DNA of 64,000 nucleotides from Dermatemys mawii (taxonomy: Eukaryota; Chordata; Testudines; Dermatemydidae): positions 1,769,843 to 1,833,842 of the forward strand of contig ML677342.1 of NCBI GenBank assembly GCA_007922305.1, in the 5' to 3' direction. The notes below the pieces were generated by a model. That model did not search any database, was not told the DNA's origin, and saw only the letters and a program-made list of their open reading frames with translations. This document shows positions 12,108 through 25,499 of the stretch, in pieces (within the stretch, counting starts at the first letter, position 1; every line of letters begins with the position of its first letter). The translations under genes were made by a program, and so were the position numbers.

Positions 12108-12662
12108 TAGGGTATGTCTACACTGCAAGCCCCGGGTTTGAACTCAGGCACAAGCCTACGTTCCCGCCCTGCCCCACTTTGCCTTTTGTTTACACACAAA
12201 TTGTACTAACCTAGGAATCAGACACAGCACCCCTGGAACCCATGGAGGTGAATGGCCCAAGTCCGAGTCAAGCCAGGATCCAGGGTTCAAATGCTTTACA
12301 CTGTAGACACAGACCCACTGGACTAATGCTCTGGGGCTCTGCCAAAAGTATCCTACAATGCTGTGGGCTGGCATTCTTCGTTCTTTGGACAGTCAAGTTT
12401 GGTGAACAATAAAGTTTTTCCACACTGCACCATGAACAAAGGGCTAGAATAGCCACACTTTGGAGGGTGCTAGGATGTCTGGAATATCAGTGGGATATAA
12501 TGTAGATGCTGGAGCTTAAGGATGGGACCCAGGTTTCAACAATTCCTAACCTGAAATGACTATTAAGCATAGATGCTCAATCCCTAGGTTAACAAACCCA
12601 GTGTCTACACTAACTCGAGTTATACCAATCCTGGGCTTATATTGCAGTGTAGATATATACAT
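12108..12662. mobile_element. large hAT-like non-autonomous element
   Basis: Starts TAGGGTATGTCTACACTGCA and ends TTGCAGTGTAGATATATAC, an imperfect terminal inverted repeat of about 20 bases. The interior is GC-richer and non-coding. The length of about 555 bp and the termini fit a turtle hAT-type family. No clear 8-bp target duplication remains. Confidence 0.65.
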
Positions 12663-13002
12663 AGTAATAGAAACTTCACAAGCTATAGACTTTCAGCATA
12701 TACACATGCTTCTATAACTAGGTTTGTACAATACCACTTCTGCAGAACACAAAGGTCAACCCAGCAGCATAGGACTGTCAGTATGGCAGACTGAGTATGA
12801 TTGATTTTACTGAGTGATGGGATAAGAATTCTGCAATGCCTGTGTGCAGTGAATTAGATCTCTGGAACAGTTTCACATAGGGCAGTTGGAGGATGAAGTT
12901 TTGTCTGTGTTTGGGCAAGTACTTATGATGGGTCAGGAAGGTAGGAAGGAAGAGCAGTGGTTTGGTCAGTGGGTCAATGATTCCAAAAATCAAGGGTGAA
13001 AT

Positions 13003-13110
13003 CCTGCTTCCACTGAAGTCAATGGCCAAACTCATATTGAAGTTAGTGGGGCTGAAATTTCAGCCCCTGTGTCTACACACTCCTGCACAGTGGATATGCA
13101 AGGATCAGGG
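13003..13110. repeat. copy of the GAAGTCAATGG palindrome family
   Basis: GAAATCCTGCTTCCACTGAA, GTCAATGGCCAAACTC and GTTAGTGGGGCTGAAATTTC form the two arms of a short degraded palindrome. The same words recur at several other places in the window. Confidence 0.5.
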
Positions 13111-14905
13111 TCCTTATTTCAGTTCAGGGGTTGGAGAAGGGGCTGTGAAAGGAACACATAGCTGCTTTCACCCTGATAATTAGGGGGTTGGAGTCTACCA
13201 GTTCCAGGCACTGTATGAATTCCCGATACAAACCCTGCTTACTTCAACTCTCTTGGGATGCTGAGAGACAGGGATGCAGTTTACTCCAAAGGAACAGATA
13301 ATACATCTCATTCCAGAATTTTATAGGGTAAATTACTAATACAGTATGTAGATAGTTATTGCTATTGCTATGGTTGTATTTTATAGTTAATTTAGAAAGA
13401 GAAAAGTGCAACATTTCCTGAATTTTGACCCTGTGTGAGTAAGTAGCAAAATGTTCTACGTTATCCTAGATACACATTTTGTCTATCACACTAGTAAATG
13501 GCTTATGCTAAAAATGATGCAATTTCTCTTGGATGGAAAGGCATTCTACAGTTTATTTATGTTTCATTCCACTTAGTATGCAGTGTGGGCATGGTGCCAC
13601 ACTGACTTTTAACCCTAATGGAGAAAACATACAAGTTGACTGTGGACCTCTAGGGAAAATAGAGCTTTAATGACAATTTGAGTGTAAAATCTGGTCTCTG
13701 GAAGAAAGGTCACCATATCTGCATAACCCCCTTGAGTCAGGCTTACAGCCCTGTCTGCCTTCAACTAAAGAGGCATTTTCCTGTATCTTAAGGCAGCTTT
13801 AGTTTGAGGTACACGGAACACATGATAGAATCAGGGGAACTGAATGATGTTTGTGCATGTTTGACTGCACTCTGCACTCTAAGAGAAGACTTTTGAGAAA
13901 CCCAATCAATACTACAACCATGTCTCGTACAGCAGCAATGTTGTTTCATTTTGTTACAATAATGAATAGAAGTCTCACAACAGCAGGTATAATAAGCACT
14001 GCTCAACCCTTGATATTCAATCACTTTTAACTGGTTATATCTATCTAAAATCCACTGTTAACTGGAGTTTTACAATACCTGACTGGCAACCTTTTATGGC
14101 CCTCTCTGTACAAAAATGCAAAACTATCAAAAATGTTTTTCAGTGCCATACACTTTTCTACAATTTCCTTCTTATATATGCTAAAATGTTTCCTATTTTT
14201 TGTTGAAAGCCTAGCATGAGGCATAGAGAAACTCTGTAAAATAGAGTGTTATTTTCAGCTTCACATTTTTTTTTACCATTACCATTCCAGTCATTTGTGT
14301 ATTACAGTCTTTCCATTTGAAAGCTTATTTCCTGTGTTTTGGACTTACATAGCAAGATAGTCTTTTGCAAAAATGTAAAAAATTTAAAGCCTGAACTTCT
14401 CTTTAGAGGATACAAAAAATATAAACCGCATATTCTAGAGGATTTTAAAAATGGTTTAGACATTTTCATTTTAAATTATAAACACTAGCCTTTTAAATCC
14501 AGGGCAGCTTCAGCAGCAATGCTGATGGCCTCACAAAAATGACTGTTGAGTTGGGGAGATCATTACTTTGGCACGAAGCATTCATTCTTGCTATAGTGCT
14601 TTGGTTGCTAGAAAGCATTGAAAAAGTCCTGCACTTAAAAAAGCCATTGGTCTGAAAGCAGACGTGTCCATTATAAAAAATCAAAGAGGAGGAAAAAAAT
14701 ATGCTTAAACAGGGAGAGGCCTGAACAAAACTTCCAGCTAAGAACATGCTTAGGATTTATATCTGTATCCAAACTTTGTGGTCAGCTCCAATTTCTGCTA
14801 CGGGCCAAGCCAAAATCCTGGATCCAGTTGCTTTCTCCCTAACCAGTAAATAATTTTGGACATACAGGTACACTTCTACAATTTATTTACAGTACAGGAC
14901 TTGTT
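13111..14905. other. unassigned sequence, no gene seen
   Basis: AT-rich, with minus-strand frames of 78 and 84 codons (13788-14024 and 14493-14747) that carry no recognised motif. No familiar repeat phrase. Confidence 0.4.
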
Positions 14906-15100
14906 ATTATAATATTACCACTAGTATAGACCTTTTCATCCAGAGATCTCAAAGCACATTGCAAAGGAGAATAAGCTTAGTTATCTAATTTTACAGAGAG
15001 AAACTGCCTTGCCCAGCATCATATAATGTGAGCTGGTTATAAGAAGAGAACTCAAGTCTCCTGATTCCTCACCAGTGCCCTTTCCATTGGATCATTTTGA
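14906..15100. repeat. MIR-like SINE fragment
   Basis: CTTTTCATCCAGAGATCTC, CAAAGCACATTGCAAAGG, TAATTTTACAGAGAGAAAC, TTGCCCAGCATCATATAAT, AACTCAAGTCTCCTGATTCC and CAGTGCCCTTTCCATTGGAT occur in the order expected of an amniote MIR-like SINE. This is one of the better preserved SINE copies in the window. Confidence 0.7.
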
Positions 15101-17743
15101 CTCCCATCGTTGGTTCTTTACATAATCGAAGCACCCACTGACTTACTCAGAAGCTTTGGGTGCATGCAGGATGTAAGTTTGGGCTCTGCAACAAATATTT
15201 TTTTCCTGCATCCTGCACTGAGATTAACTGAGTTAAGGTTTCCTTTACGGTCCAGAGGTAAAATACACAAACTGCCAAAATAAAAACGAATAAACAAAAA
15301 AACCCCCCTTCACAACTAAAATATTCCATTGTATTCATGGTGGTAAAACTAAACTTAGCTTTTATAATAAAAATAGTGTCAAGTTCAATTTCCCTTCCTA
15401 CCACCACAGAATGCTGAAATGTTTTGAAGTAGCAGAGGGCTGCAGTGTATTACAATCTGCAAAATATCAGCAGTATTTTCGAACATGTGGTAATGTTTTC
15501 CCTCAAACATAAAAGTGACCCAACCCTAACAAGAAACCAGGCTGTTTCAAAAATAATGTTAACATTGACAATTCCTATAGCTCTTTCATGATGTTAAACT
15601 TCAGATCATTAACTTCTTCGGATATTTCAGAAAAGCACCATTTTCCCCACCCCGCCACCAAGGCTGATCAGAATAAATAGCTATTAGTAAACAAGTGGTC
15701 AACAGGACAAATGTATCTACAGCTGTGTTTTTAGGCTATGTGTTAGAAATACCTATATTGCTATGAATTAACACCCATAAAAATGCTTTGCTTAATATAA
15801 ATCTTTTTTTATGTTATATCATTTAAAAGCCTTTGATCCTTTTTAGCATAGTTTCTTAAAGGGCCTTATTCTGCTCCCACCAATGTCAATGACAAAGTTC
15901 CCCATCGATTTTGTTGGGAAGCAGGATCAAGCTTTTCATTGGCAATGGCTTAAGTTAATGTCTAACATTTGTAGTGACTTTCTTTTTCTTTCTGTTGCAT
16001 TTTATTATACATTGTTATGATTATTCCTACATGGCACAGGGATCTTTTAAAATGGCATTTCTTGTCAGTTTATTATCTTTAACACTCTAAAAATTAATAA
16101 TGTTCCTGGGAGGTAGGCAGGACAAATTCGAAGAGACACAGAACTATTGCATTATGTTGGCTCTTGAATTAATGCTATTTTTGCTTGTTACAAATTTTAA
16201 ACAACACACATTCCATTTGATTAATTAATGATAGGAAGCACAAGGAAAGCAAGAGGAAAGTTAAACTGTGCTTTGAAATGACAAATATTTGTCTTTTTGA
16301 TATTTCTTAATACAAGTATGTAATACTATTTATTGAAGTAGAAAAATGTTTCATAGCTAGACCACAGAAATGATTTAATAAGTTCTATGAAAAGTCAATT
16401 TGCATGAGTTCAGCACCTTGCCTATAACAGGTGGTAATGGATTGTTGGCTTGATTTTATACCACTTGACATCAGATTACAATGCACTGAATAAATGTTAA
16501 CCTATAATCCCTTCAGTAAAAGCTAGCATTGTTTGTCTTCCCTTGTAGAGGCCACATTGATTTTCTTTTATTGGATGCTCAAGCATTGCACCTCAGATTG
16601 ATTACTTTGAATTAAACGTGCAGGGAACATTTTTATTATTCTAAAACAGCATTCTTAACGTTAACAAGATACTTTTCCTCCTACGTACTGCTGAATATAT
16701 ATTCTACTATTTAATTTGGATTTCTTTCATTTTCCCATTTTGTTTCAGTGCTGCTGTGATGCTGACCCCAGCACTGCCCCTGTGACCCATGACCCTGACA
16801 CATCTGACCAGTGAAGACTCTAGGGGTGGCAAATTAATAGAAGCACTGCTTGTTAATTGCATAAGAAAAAAGCCAAAGAATTCATCACCTCAGTCATGGC
16901 CATTGCTTCCCTTTGACCCTCTTCTCCCACAAGACTTTTGCTGGTGGTCACATCTGTGATTTTCCTATATCCTACATATTTGCCATATAATTATTCAGCA
17001 TCAAACCTTATTAATCAAATCAATGCTGTGTTTTAAATGGAAATTGCTGGATTAATACAAGCATTCATTTCATCCTGAAAATCTTGATGGCTTTAGCACA
17101 TGGAATCCAATTGGAATATAAAAGAAGGGATGTAGAGACCTGATTGAATTAGGAGAGGCATGCTACACATTAAATTACATATGCCAGCAGGGGTCCATGC
17201 TTTTATAGTGAAATACTATTGTAGAGCACATATGTCATTTTGTGATTTTGCTTTAACAGTCAGCACTGTCATAAGACTATAATGTTTTACCATATTTTAA
17301 AAATGCATATCTTTAAACAGAGTGATGTATTTTAAAATGATCCATTTTATTTCCATTACCTAAATTATTTTAACGAATGGAATGAATTAATATAGTCCGA
17401 GTTGAGGCACCCAAATTCTTTCTGACCTGTCAATGCTATCTACTCTTGCATTAAGAAGGCTTCATCCTCTGCTTTCTATAGGATTCCAAATTAAGGAGAA
17501 GTGGATACGTTTGAGAACTGTTTGAACTTTTGCAGTTTGGATTTTATAACTGGTTCTAGATGTTGGAAACAGAGGCCCAAAGAAGGATTTTTTTGACAAA
17601 CATATCAATAGTGCTTTCACAAGGCTAAGTACTCTACTGCACAGTGAACATGTTCACCATTCATGTATCTGCATAGGGACAAACAGACTGTGTCTGAGGG
17701 TAAGAAAATGAATAAGCTGTAAACCAACATACACATTGGCTGG
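15101..17743. other. unassigned AT-rich sequence, no gene seen
   Basis: Only one short copy of the dispersed palindrome family is visible (about 15865-15935). The rest, especially 15940-17400, is free of recognisable repeats and very AT-rich. Frames are short. Confidence 0.4.
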
Positions 17744-17867
17744 TGGAGCTCTAGATCCTGCAACACTCACTCATGCAAACAGTCCTTAGGCAAATGCTCT
17801 CACTGAAATCTGTGGTTAATTGTGTGAGTAAAAACTATTGTGAATAAGGGATGTAGGATTGGGCTGT
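17744..17867. repeat. fullest copy of the GAAGTCAATGG palindrome family
   Basis: The left arm holds TAGATCCTGCAACACTCACTC and the right arm holds GTGTGAGTAAAAACTATTG and GGATGTAGGATTGGGC, with CACTGAAATCTGTGGTTAAT in the centre. The arms pair imperfectly over about 120 bases. This fits a MITE-like non-coding family. Confidence 0.55.
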
Positions 17868-19290
17868 TTAATTTCAACGGCTGATATCAGAGCATGGGAA
17901 AAGGTGGCAATGGTATGCCATGTATGAATCTATAAATAAAAACATGTAAAAAGTTCTGGGTTTAGAAAGAAGCGAAGTAACATCTGAAGTAAAAGGGCAG
18001 AATGAAGGCACACAAAGAACATGAAATGCCAGTACCCTGTCCCTGTTTGTAAGCCTGGCCCACTCTCTCTCCTTCTCTCTTAGTCCTGACTATTTCCAAT
18101 TAGATAAAACCCAGTCTTAGGAACTGACTAAAGTTACCTGGCTTTTGCAATAATGAAATTCAATCTCATAGTTTTAACAACTATGGCAGCTGTGAGACTT
18201 TTCTCAGTCATACTATATCAAGCACTGTACTTAATAAAATCAACTTTCTATTTTAAATTTGTCAGAAACACAAGTGGGAAAATAATAAACCCCTTCATGA
18301 AGAATTGCTCCATGGAGGAAACCATGTGGCTTTCTTGCCCTGATCCCACTTCCAACTCAACCTGGGCTCTAGTCTTGTTATCAGGAGGAGGAGGAGGAGG
18401 AAGATATGATTGCTTAGGTTAGACTGGTGATATGATTTGAATGACAGTCATTTGTGATTATTTCTGTATGCCTCTATTCTTAATGTGGCATGATGATTCG
18501 AAGAAGATTTAAAAGAAATATCCTCACAAAATACATTTAGAAGTAATAAAATTATGTTTTTTCATGCAAATCCAGTCTCAGTACAAGATTAAATTTACTG
18601 AAAAGATGTTTACAGCAACATATTAATAAAATTACATTTGACAATCACAAAAACAAGCTACAACAGTATATTTTATGACACAAATTCTTTCATTTTAATA
18701 CATCCCTTGTCAAATTAGATGAATTTACTTACCAAACTTTATACATAGTTCATGATTAGTTGTAAAAGAAGATTAGTTATAAAATAAGTCAGCTTAGCAT
18801 CCAGACATAGGATTTTAATAACAACTTGATATACAAAGACTGTCAGGTGCTGTCTATTAGTAAGAAATAAATACTACCGTAGACCCGTCACTGTAATTAC
18901 CATCATTCACTGTGTACACATGATCTGTAGCTTGGTTCATGCTGAAATAGATTCAGAACTGCTTGAAGTTACTCAGTAAAGTGACAACAAAAGATCAAAC
19001 AGAAACTGAAATCTCCAGGTAAAAAATGGAGCTGTTCATTCAGCACTGCACTTCTACCTGGAATGAATAGGTGATTTTTTTTCTGAGAGCATATTATAAA
19101 CTACACTTTGTCTTCTGTATTCCTGAATGAGGACCTGTTTTCTTACTGAGACTGACACAAACTGAGCTTAAGTACCTTTGCTCCATTGCTAGATTAGAGT
19201 ACAAGGTGGAAGAGCTAAAAACATAAGTAACATAGAGACTTAATATATATATATTTCCCATGTCATTGACGAGAGAAGTTTTTGGATTCA
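17868..19290. other. unassigned sequence, no gene seen
   Basis: AT-rich. An 89-codon frame at 18153-18422 ends in a run of glycine codons produced by a (GGA)n microsatellite at about 18381-18400. It is not a convincing gene. Confidence 0.4.
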
Positions 19291-19392
19291 TAATAATATC
19301 TGTTGGTAAGAGAGAGAGATTTTTGAGCTACATAGAGCTCTTTCTCGGGTCTTGGAAAGCTTCTCAGAGTGCCACAGGTAAGTACAAAGAAC
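19291..19392 (+). repeat. fragment of the repeat family seen at 956-1059
   Basis: CTGTTGGTAAGAGAGAGAGA, GAGCTACATAGAGCTC and CGGGTCTTGGAAAGCTTCTC, AGAGTGCCACAGGTAAGTAC follow the order of the later part of that family. A CAG/GTAAGT at 19376-19382 looks like a splice donor but is part of the repeat. Confidence 0.55.
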
Positions 19393-19495
19393 GAGGAGTA
19401 CTTGTGGCACCTTAGAGACTAACAAATTTATTTTGGCATAAGCTTTCGTGGGCTAAACCCCACTTCATCAGATGCATAGAGTGGAACATACAGTA

Positions 19496-19498
<3 letters not shown>
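19393..19498 (+). repeat. turtle-type palindromic repeat, plus orientation
   Basis: CGAGGAGTACTTGTGGCACC, TTAGAGACTAACAAATTTAT, CATAAGCTTTCGTGGGCTAA and CCACTTCATCAGATGCAT are the well-known phrases of an abundant turtle repeat. It abuts a (GA)n microsatellite. A minus-orientation copy lies at 27938-28079. Confidence 0.75.

Positions 19499-19527
<29 letters not shown>
19499..19527. repeat. (GA)n microsatellite
   Basis: An uninterrupted AG dinucleotide run of about 29 bases follows the palindromic repeat. Confidence 0.9.
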
Positions 19528-19529
<2 letters not shown>

Positions 19530-19578
19530 ATGAAAAGATGGGGGTTGCCATACCAACTCTAAGAGACTAATCAATTAA

Positions 19579-20293
19579 GGGCTTGGCTACACTTGCATGT
19601 TATACTATAATACAGGCACCCATTCTATCTCACTCTCCGTCCACACTGGCAAGGCACATAGAGCACTCTGGCTCTGTGGCTGGAGTACTCCTGGTGCTCC
19701 ACCTCAGCGAGAGGATTAATGTCTGATGCCTATTGGGTAAGACACCCCAGCATCAGTGTGAATGAGGAGTTGTATTACTGCACTCTGATTGACCTCCGGA
19801 AACATCCCATAATCTCCTTAAGTCAAATGGCCACTCTTCTCGTTGTGAAATCAGCTACAGGAATGCGGAAGTGCCCTTTCAAAGCTCCATTTCTGACAGC
19901 CCGCTGCTTATCTGCTCCGAGACAAAGCAAACTTATAGTTTGTTTTGAGTGAGAGAGAGAGAGGCAGGGGAGGGAGGAATCTGAACTTACAAGATAGCGT
20001 GCTCACACACTCAGCACTCCAAAAACCACTCTCTCCCCACCATGTACATATAACACACTCCCTATCACATTCCACCCAAATCCCCACATTTAAAAAGTAC
20101 CTCACAGCCACTTGAACGCTGGGATAGCTGCCCATGATGCACCGCTCCCAATGCAGCTGCAAGTGCCGCAAATGTGGCCACATCATTGAGCTTGCAGCTG
20201 TCAGTGTGGACAAACTGTGGCGCTTTCCCTAGTGCACTCTCTGAATGCTGGTTTAACCCAAAGCACTCTACATCTGCAAGTGTAAACAAGCCA
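19579..20293. mobile_element. large hAT-like non-autonomous element
   Basis: The left end GGGCTTGGCTACACTTGCA matches the right end TGCAAGTGTAAACAAGCC as imperfect terminal inverted repeats. The 715-bp interior holds overlapping frames of up to 101 codons on both strands, none with a transposase motif. Flanking 8-bp duplications were not found. The interior is richer in CpG and GC than its surroundings, as usual for these turtle elements. Confidence 0.7.
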
Positions 20294-22258
20294 TCAGGAG
20301 AGCTATTATCAGCAGGAGAGAAAAAGTTTGTAGAGATAATCAGGATGGCTGATTTCACACTGTTGTCAAGAAGGTGTGAGTAACAGTAAGGGAAAATTTA
20401 GCTTTGGGACATAGTTTTCAGTTTGTGCAATTATCCAGTCACTCCCAGTGTTTATTCAAGCCTAATCTGATGGTGTCCAGTTTTCAAATTAATTCCAGTT
20501 CTGCAGTTTCTCATTGGAGTCTGTTTTTGAATTTTTTTTGTTGAAGTATTGCCACTTTTAGGTCTGTTACAGGATCAAACAAATTGTTTATCATAAGTAG
20601 TTAGCACACATTCTAATGAACCATTCAAAGTGAAGTGGTCTGTTAACATTCATGTAGTCAAAGGACAAAAAGGGAGGTTAGTGAGTTACAGATTGTTGCA
20701 ATAAGCCATAAATCTGGTATCTTTATAAGATCCTGATTTTTAGTACCTAATAAAGTTATGTATTTAAGATCCCAGTCTCATCTTTTAAAAGTGTTGTGTA
20801 GGTTTCCTTGAGGATGAGAACTGATAGGTCACATATATAGTGATCGCTTGTAAAAGTGTTCACTTATAGGTGATATGGTGTTCTTGTCTTTCATAATTTT
20901 CCCATGTGAGTTCTTTTGAGAGTGTAGAAATTGGTTACACCCTACACAGTCACCATTCAGACATTTAGTGCACTCAATAAAATATTGCATATGTTGTGAT
21001 AGGCACATGTAGGACCCAGAGATCTCAAACGTTATGTTGCATATGTGTGGGGGCTGTTGATCATTGTAGTAATGGACATACGTCTTCAGATTAGCAATGG
21101 ACGTTTGAATCAATGGATGTTTGCAATACAAAGTTACTTCATAGTAGATTTATGCACACAGCGAATTTTTTAATTATTTGCCAGAAGGTTTAAGTTAGGA
21201 AAGACTTGCAAATGAATGAAAAGATATAGGGCTCTATGGATGCATTGGCACTGTAATGGACAAAATTCCATAGTTTCACCAATGTATTTCTGCTTTACAC
21301 TGGTGAAACAGATCTGAACCACTCCACATGTTCTGTATTTATTTTATGCTGGAAAACTGAGTCATGTGCATGAATCTGAAACTATATGTGCTTCTAATAT
21401 GACTTCTCTTTGCCTATTTTTGTTTCCCTTTACTGAGACAATACCCATATTTTTATGTTACTGTATGAGGCTCAACCACAGAATGTTCAATAAGATCTGA
21501 ACTATGCAAGTAGTTCCAGTTGTAGTTTATTCAGGTCCCTGTCTGCAAAGAACTTAAAAACACATATACTTTAAGGATGTGTTGAACTCCCATTGTTATC
21601 TATTGGACTTACATGCTTTGCTGAACAGGCACAGACTGCTGAATTGGGGCCACAGTGCTATGGGGCCAGTAAATGGTGGCTCCCCAGCCCCCCCTTGTAG
21701 CACAACATGTTTTCAAATACATATATTAGAAAGTGACTGAATAAAAGACATCCTTTAACACAGTCACTTGTTTGGGCATCCCTTTTCACAATGAAATAAA
21801 ATTCTTCTCAGTGAATAAACTTATTAAGGGATAGGGCTGGTAAGAGAATAAGTGCTCTATATAGTAATCTGCAAACTATCCAGCTGAATAAACAACTAAA
21901 GGATGAACTTTTCATTCTTCTAATAGTACAGTACAAAGATAATGGAAAGCATGTTCTAAGAACACAGTCATGCAGATAACAAGCCATAAAACATACAATG
22001 ATACAGAGAAATCTTTCTGAAACAAATAACTGGTAAAGGCTAAACATTTTTCAAAGGAAACATTTTCAAAGTGCTGTTTTATGTTTTACATTTAAAAAAA
22101 CCCCGTAAATGACAGATTTGTGCAAATTGTGCACATTCCTCAGTTACCAATTGACTACACAATGTAGAAATGGGAAGAGAACAAATTTACCACATCATCT
22201 TCCTCAAAAAGTCATGACCATGGGAACTGACAAGCAGAGGGAATGAATTCCCCTGTGT
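20294..22258. other. unassigned sequence, no gene seen
   Basis: A 100-codon minus-strand frame (20829-21131) has scattered cysteines but no recognised motif or splice sites. One small piece of the dispersed palindrome family is at about 21590-21650. Confidence 0.4.
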
Positions 22259-22625
22259 CAGGGGTGGCCAACCTGAGCCTGAGAAGGAGCCAAAATTTGC
22301 CAATGTATGTCAGCAGCCCCGCATCAGCTCTCGCACCCCGCTCTCAGTGCCTCCTACCCTCTGGCAACTCCCGATCAGCTGTTATGTTGCATGCAGGAGG
22401 CTTGGGGGGAGCAAGGGCACTGCATGCTCAGGGGAGGGAGTAGGAAGGGCTGGAGTGGGGACAGGGCCTGTGCCAGAGCCAAGAGATAAGCAGTGAACAC
22501 CCCCCAGCACATTGCAAAGTTGGCGCCTATAGCTCTAGCCCCAAAGTTGGTGCCTATACAAGGAGCCACATATTAACTTCTGAAGAGCCACATGTGGCTC
22601 TGGAGCCACAGATTGGCCACCCCAT
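22259..22625. mobile_element. hAT-like non-autonomous element (CAGGGGTGGCCAAC type)
   Basis: Starts CAGGGGTGGCCAACCTG and ends CAGATTGGCCACCCCAT, inverted repeats of about 15 bases with the last two bases mutated. Inner words such as GAGCCACATATTAACTTCTG and GAGCCACATGTGGCTC match a widespread reptile hAT-type family. Short open frames inside (for example 22243-22443) are not genes. Confidence 0.8.
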
Positions 22626-25380
22626 TCTATATCATATGTGTCACTCTCTTACAGGGTTTTAGAGGTGCTGACATTTCAGAGGAAAGCATAAAAATAATCA
22701 CACACTAATTTCATCATGAACTTTGCATAGAAGGAGGAAGACATAACCCATCCTTTGATACAATCCTTTTAATAATCATACTGCACAGTTTTAACAACAG
22801 AACAATGCCATTGACTGAAGGTTTAGACCAGGCTGATATCCATCCTCACACCAGCTTCTCACATTGTCCAGGACATCTCACAAACACTTGAAATGTTACC
22901 AAACCCAAGCTGCCACTTCACATGATTTATGATGTCATTAATGTCAAGCTATCAGTGGACAAGAGTAAAAGAGACAACAGCAAAGCTGACTAAAAACAAA
23001 TAGTTTTGATTAAACTCAAGGACGTTCAGTACAGCTTTCAGCAAAAAGGCATTCATCATTTCCGAAGCTGACCTTGTTTTTGTATCCCAAATGCAAAAAT
23101 AATACATGTAGGGATTTCAGCAGACTCTTTGAGGTGGGTTGGAATGATATTCCCTTTTTAAGGCAAAATTAATGAAGTATAGCTATTACGCTTTTTTCTA
23201 TGAGGTTGATTAAATTGGTAATTGACCCTTTACCCTAAATGTCCCCCTCCTTTTATCTCCCCAAAGGCTTTGAAGACTGCTTTAGGGCTGAGTTGTATTT
23301 TATGATTGGAAAAAAAACTTAATATAGGACATCATTTTTTCAAAAGTGCACAATACCCACATCCCCTATTGGTTTCTGAGCTCAGCATCTCTAAAAATCT
23401 AACCCATAATAAACAACAAATTTTGCTAAAATATAAAGGTCTCATGAAAAGCAAAAGGAAAAAAAGTGAGTGAAATACAAGACAGAAATGAATTATTTCC
23501 ACAGAGACCTATTTGTGTCTTGAGTTTAAACCCCTATCTGTGTGAATACAGAATTACTCTAGAGGTTTAGGGTTTTTGTTTTTTTTAAAAAAACAAACTT
23601 ATCTTGAAACATGGGTAACACACTGAACTCTTATTTGACAGGGAAAATATTTAGACCTTTTTATATCTATTTTTATTATGTGAAAGAATTAAAAAACTAT
23701 ACATCCGTGTGAGAACCAAAAGCAGTTCAGGGAGTTTAGTAGCAGGCAACCTCAAATTGGATCAAGTCACCTCCAGAAATCACATTTCAGACTTGTGTAA
23801 AATGCTACTATAAGTCATTCAAAAAGCAGATGGAAAGTAATATTTCAGGCTTTAAAAAATGGTATAAAAAAGAGCTGTCAGTAACAGTGGGTATTATTTT
23901 TGGAGCTAATGAGGATTTGTACCAAAGTTCATCTTCTTTCAAAACTGTAGTAGCTGCTTCCCTGTAAATCTTTAAAATCTTTGCAACAATTTTACTCTCT
24001 CCTGCTCTCTCACTCTAATAATCAGCTTATCATATTATTATGCAAACTCTATAACAGTAAAGTTAAATATGTCCTTCCAGCAAACATGCTTTTCATAACT
24101 TAGTGTGCAATTAGATGATTAATGTAAAATTACAGAAGGGAATGGGGTATCATAAAAAGGGTTATTATGGCTTCAGGACAAAATAATTAAATGACTATAT
24201 TTCAGTTTTAATTGTATATACAGTGCCTAAAACTTTTAACTTGGGTTTTTCAGATAATTTTTCTAGAATGGTTAACCCAAATAATTTCCCCGCCTCCAGA
24301 TATACACAGATATCCCAAGGATTGTACCTACCCACGTCTGGCTACTTTCTCATACACCTTTGAAACTGAAATCTCTACTTCTAAAATTAGTTATATTTAC
24401 TCTGATTATCAAAAACTTTCTGCTTAGAGCTTTTATGGGAAAAAGACAGACTGTATTATAAGTATTAACTGTGCATGAGAACATTTGTAATATCACCCTT
24501 GGAGAATAATAAACAGATACTAGAGATTGAAATTCTGACATAGTTTACAGAACAATAATCCAAACATCTGTTATAATGACAAGGGATTTGAACAGAATAG
24601 AGAGTACATGGGAAAGCTATGCTACTTTTAGTACAGTTATAACATTAAATCAAAGCACTGCAGCTCAAGGCAGCTTGCTGCTAATAAAAACAATTTTCTA
24701 CATATTCCTGGGCCACAAGCCAGATCTCAGGATTCAGTTACAAGCACAAGGTCAAGAGGGAATCAACAGTATGAAATTACTGTATATGAATCAAAAGAAT
24801 AAATGGATAATTAAGGATGAAAATAAATTAGAAGGTATACTCTCACTTAACTCATCACATACATTTGCTGAGTAACTTCATGCACTGAATAGGAGAAGGA
24901 TCAGTAGAGGCTTTAATGCATTTACTGCTTAGACCTACAGTATCAGCATTTTTAAAGTCAGGCTCAGCAAATCATCTTTTTATGCATTTCATTCCATAAG
25001 AATATCTAACATCTGACTACAGTTATGAAGATAAATATTTAATCATGTAATTTGCTTAAAAACAATTAGAATGTCTTTGAAAACAGCATTCTTCCCTCCC
25101 TGTTACATCAGGGGAAACCAAACTTTTGTCTCACTTCCGCTCCCAGTCATCTTCCATGCCCCAAATGACCACATTCAAAGCTGCAGCAAAGATAACAGAT
25201 TTACTGTAATTTGTGACAAAGGGGCCTTTCCTACTAAGGACTTTCACATTTATTTCCATATCTGTGAAAGGTTGATAATATTTGTCACACAACATGTCTC
25301 TCTCTTTCTGGCAGTCATGCTCAGCCACAATCATCTGCACTAGGACTAGCAAAATAAAAGCAACTGTGAAATTGTAAATG
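22626..25380. other. unassigned AT-rich sequence, no gene seen
   Basis: No familiar repeat phrase. A 99-codon frame at 24576-24875 and frames of 90 codons on opposite strands at 25071-25400 show no motif and no supporting splice sites. Confidence 0.4.
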
Positions 25381-25384
25381 AAAA

Positions 25385-25430
25385 ACACACACACACACAC
25401 ATATATTTTAATTTATTTATTTATTTATTT
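25385..25430. repeat. compound microsatellite (AC)n and (TTTA)n
   Basis: An AC run at about 25385-25401 is followed by ATATAT and a TTTA run at about 25410-25430. The next bases (about 25438-25495) are another degraded copy of the dispersed palindrome family. Confidence 0.85.
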
Positions 25431-25499
25431 AGGACTTGGCCTCCACCATTGAAATCAGTGAACATTTCAACACTGACTACAATGAGAGTGGGATTGGAT

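Noticed and set aside
19376..19382. CAG/GTAAGT splice-donor look-alike
   Set aside because: It is part of a repeat phrase (AGAGTGCCACAGGTAAGTAC) and has no open exon upstream.
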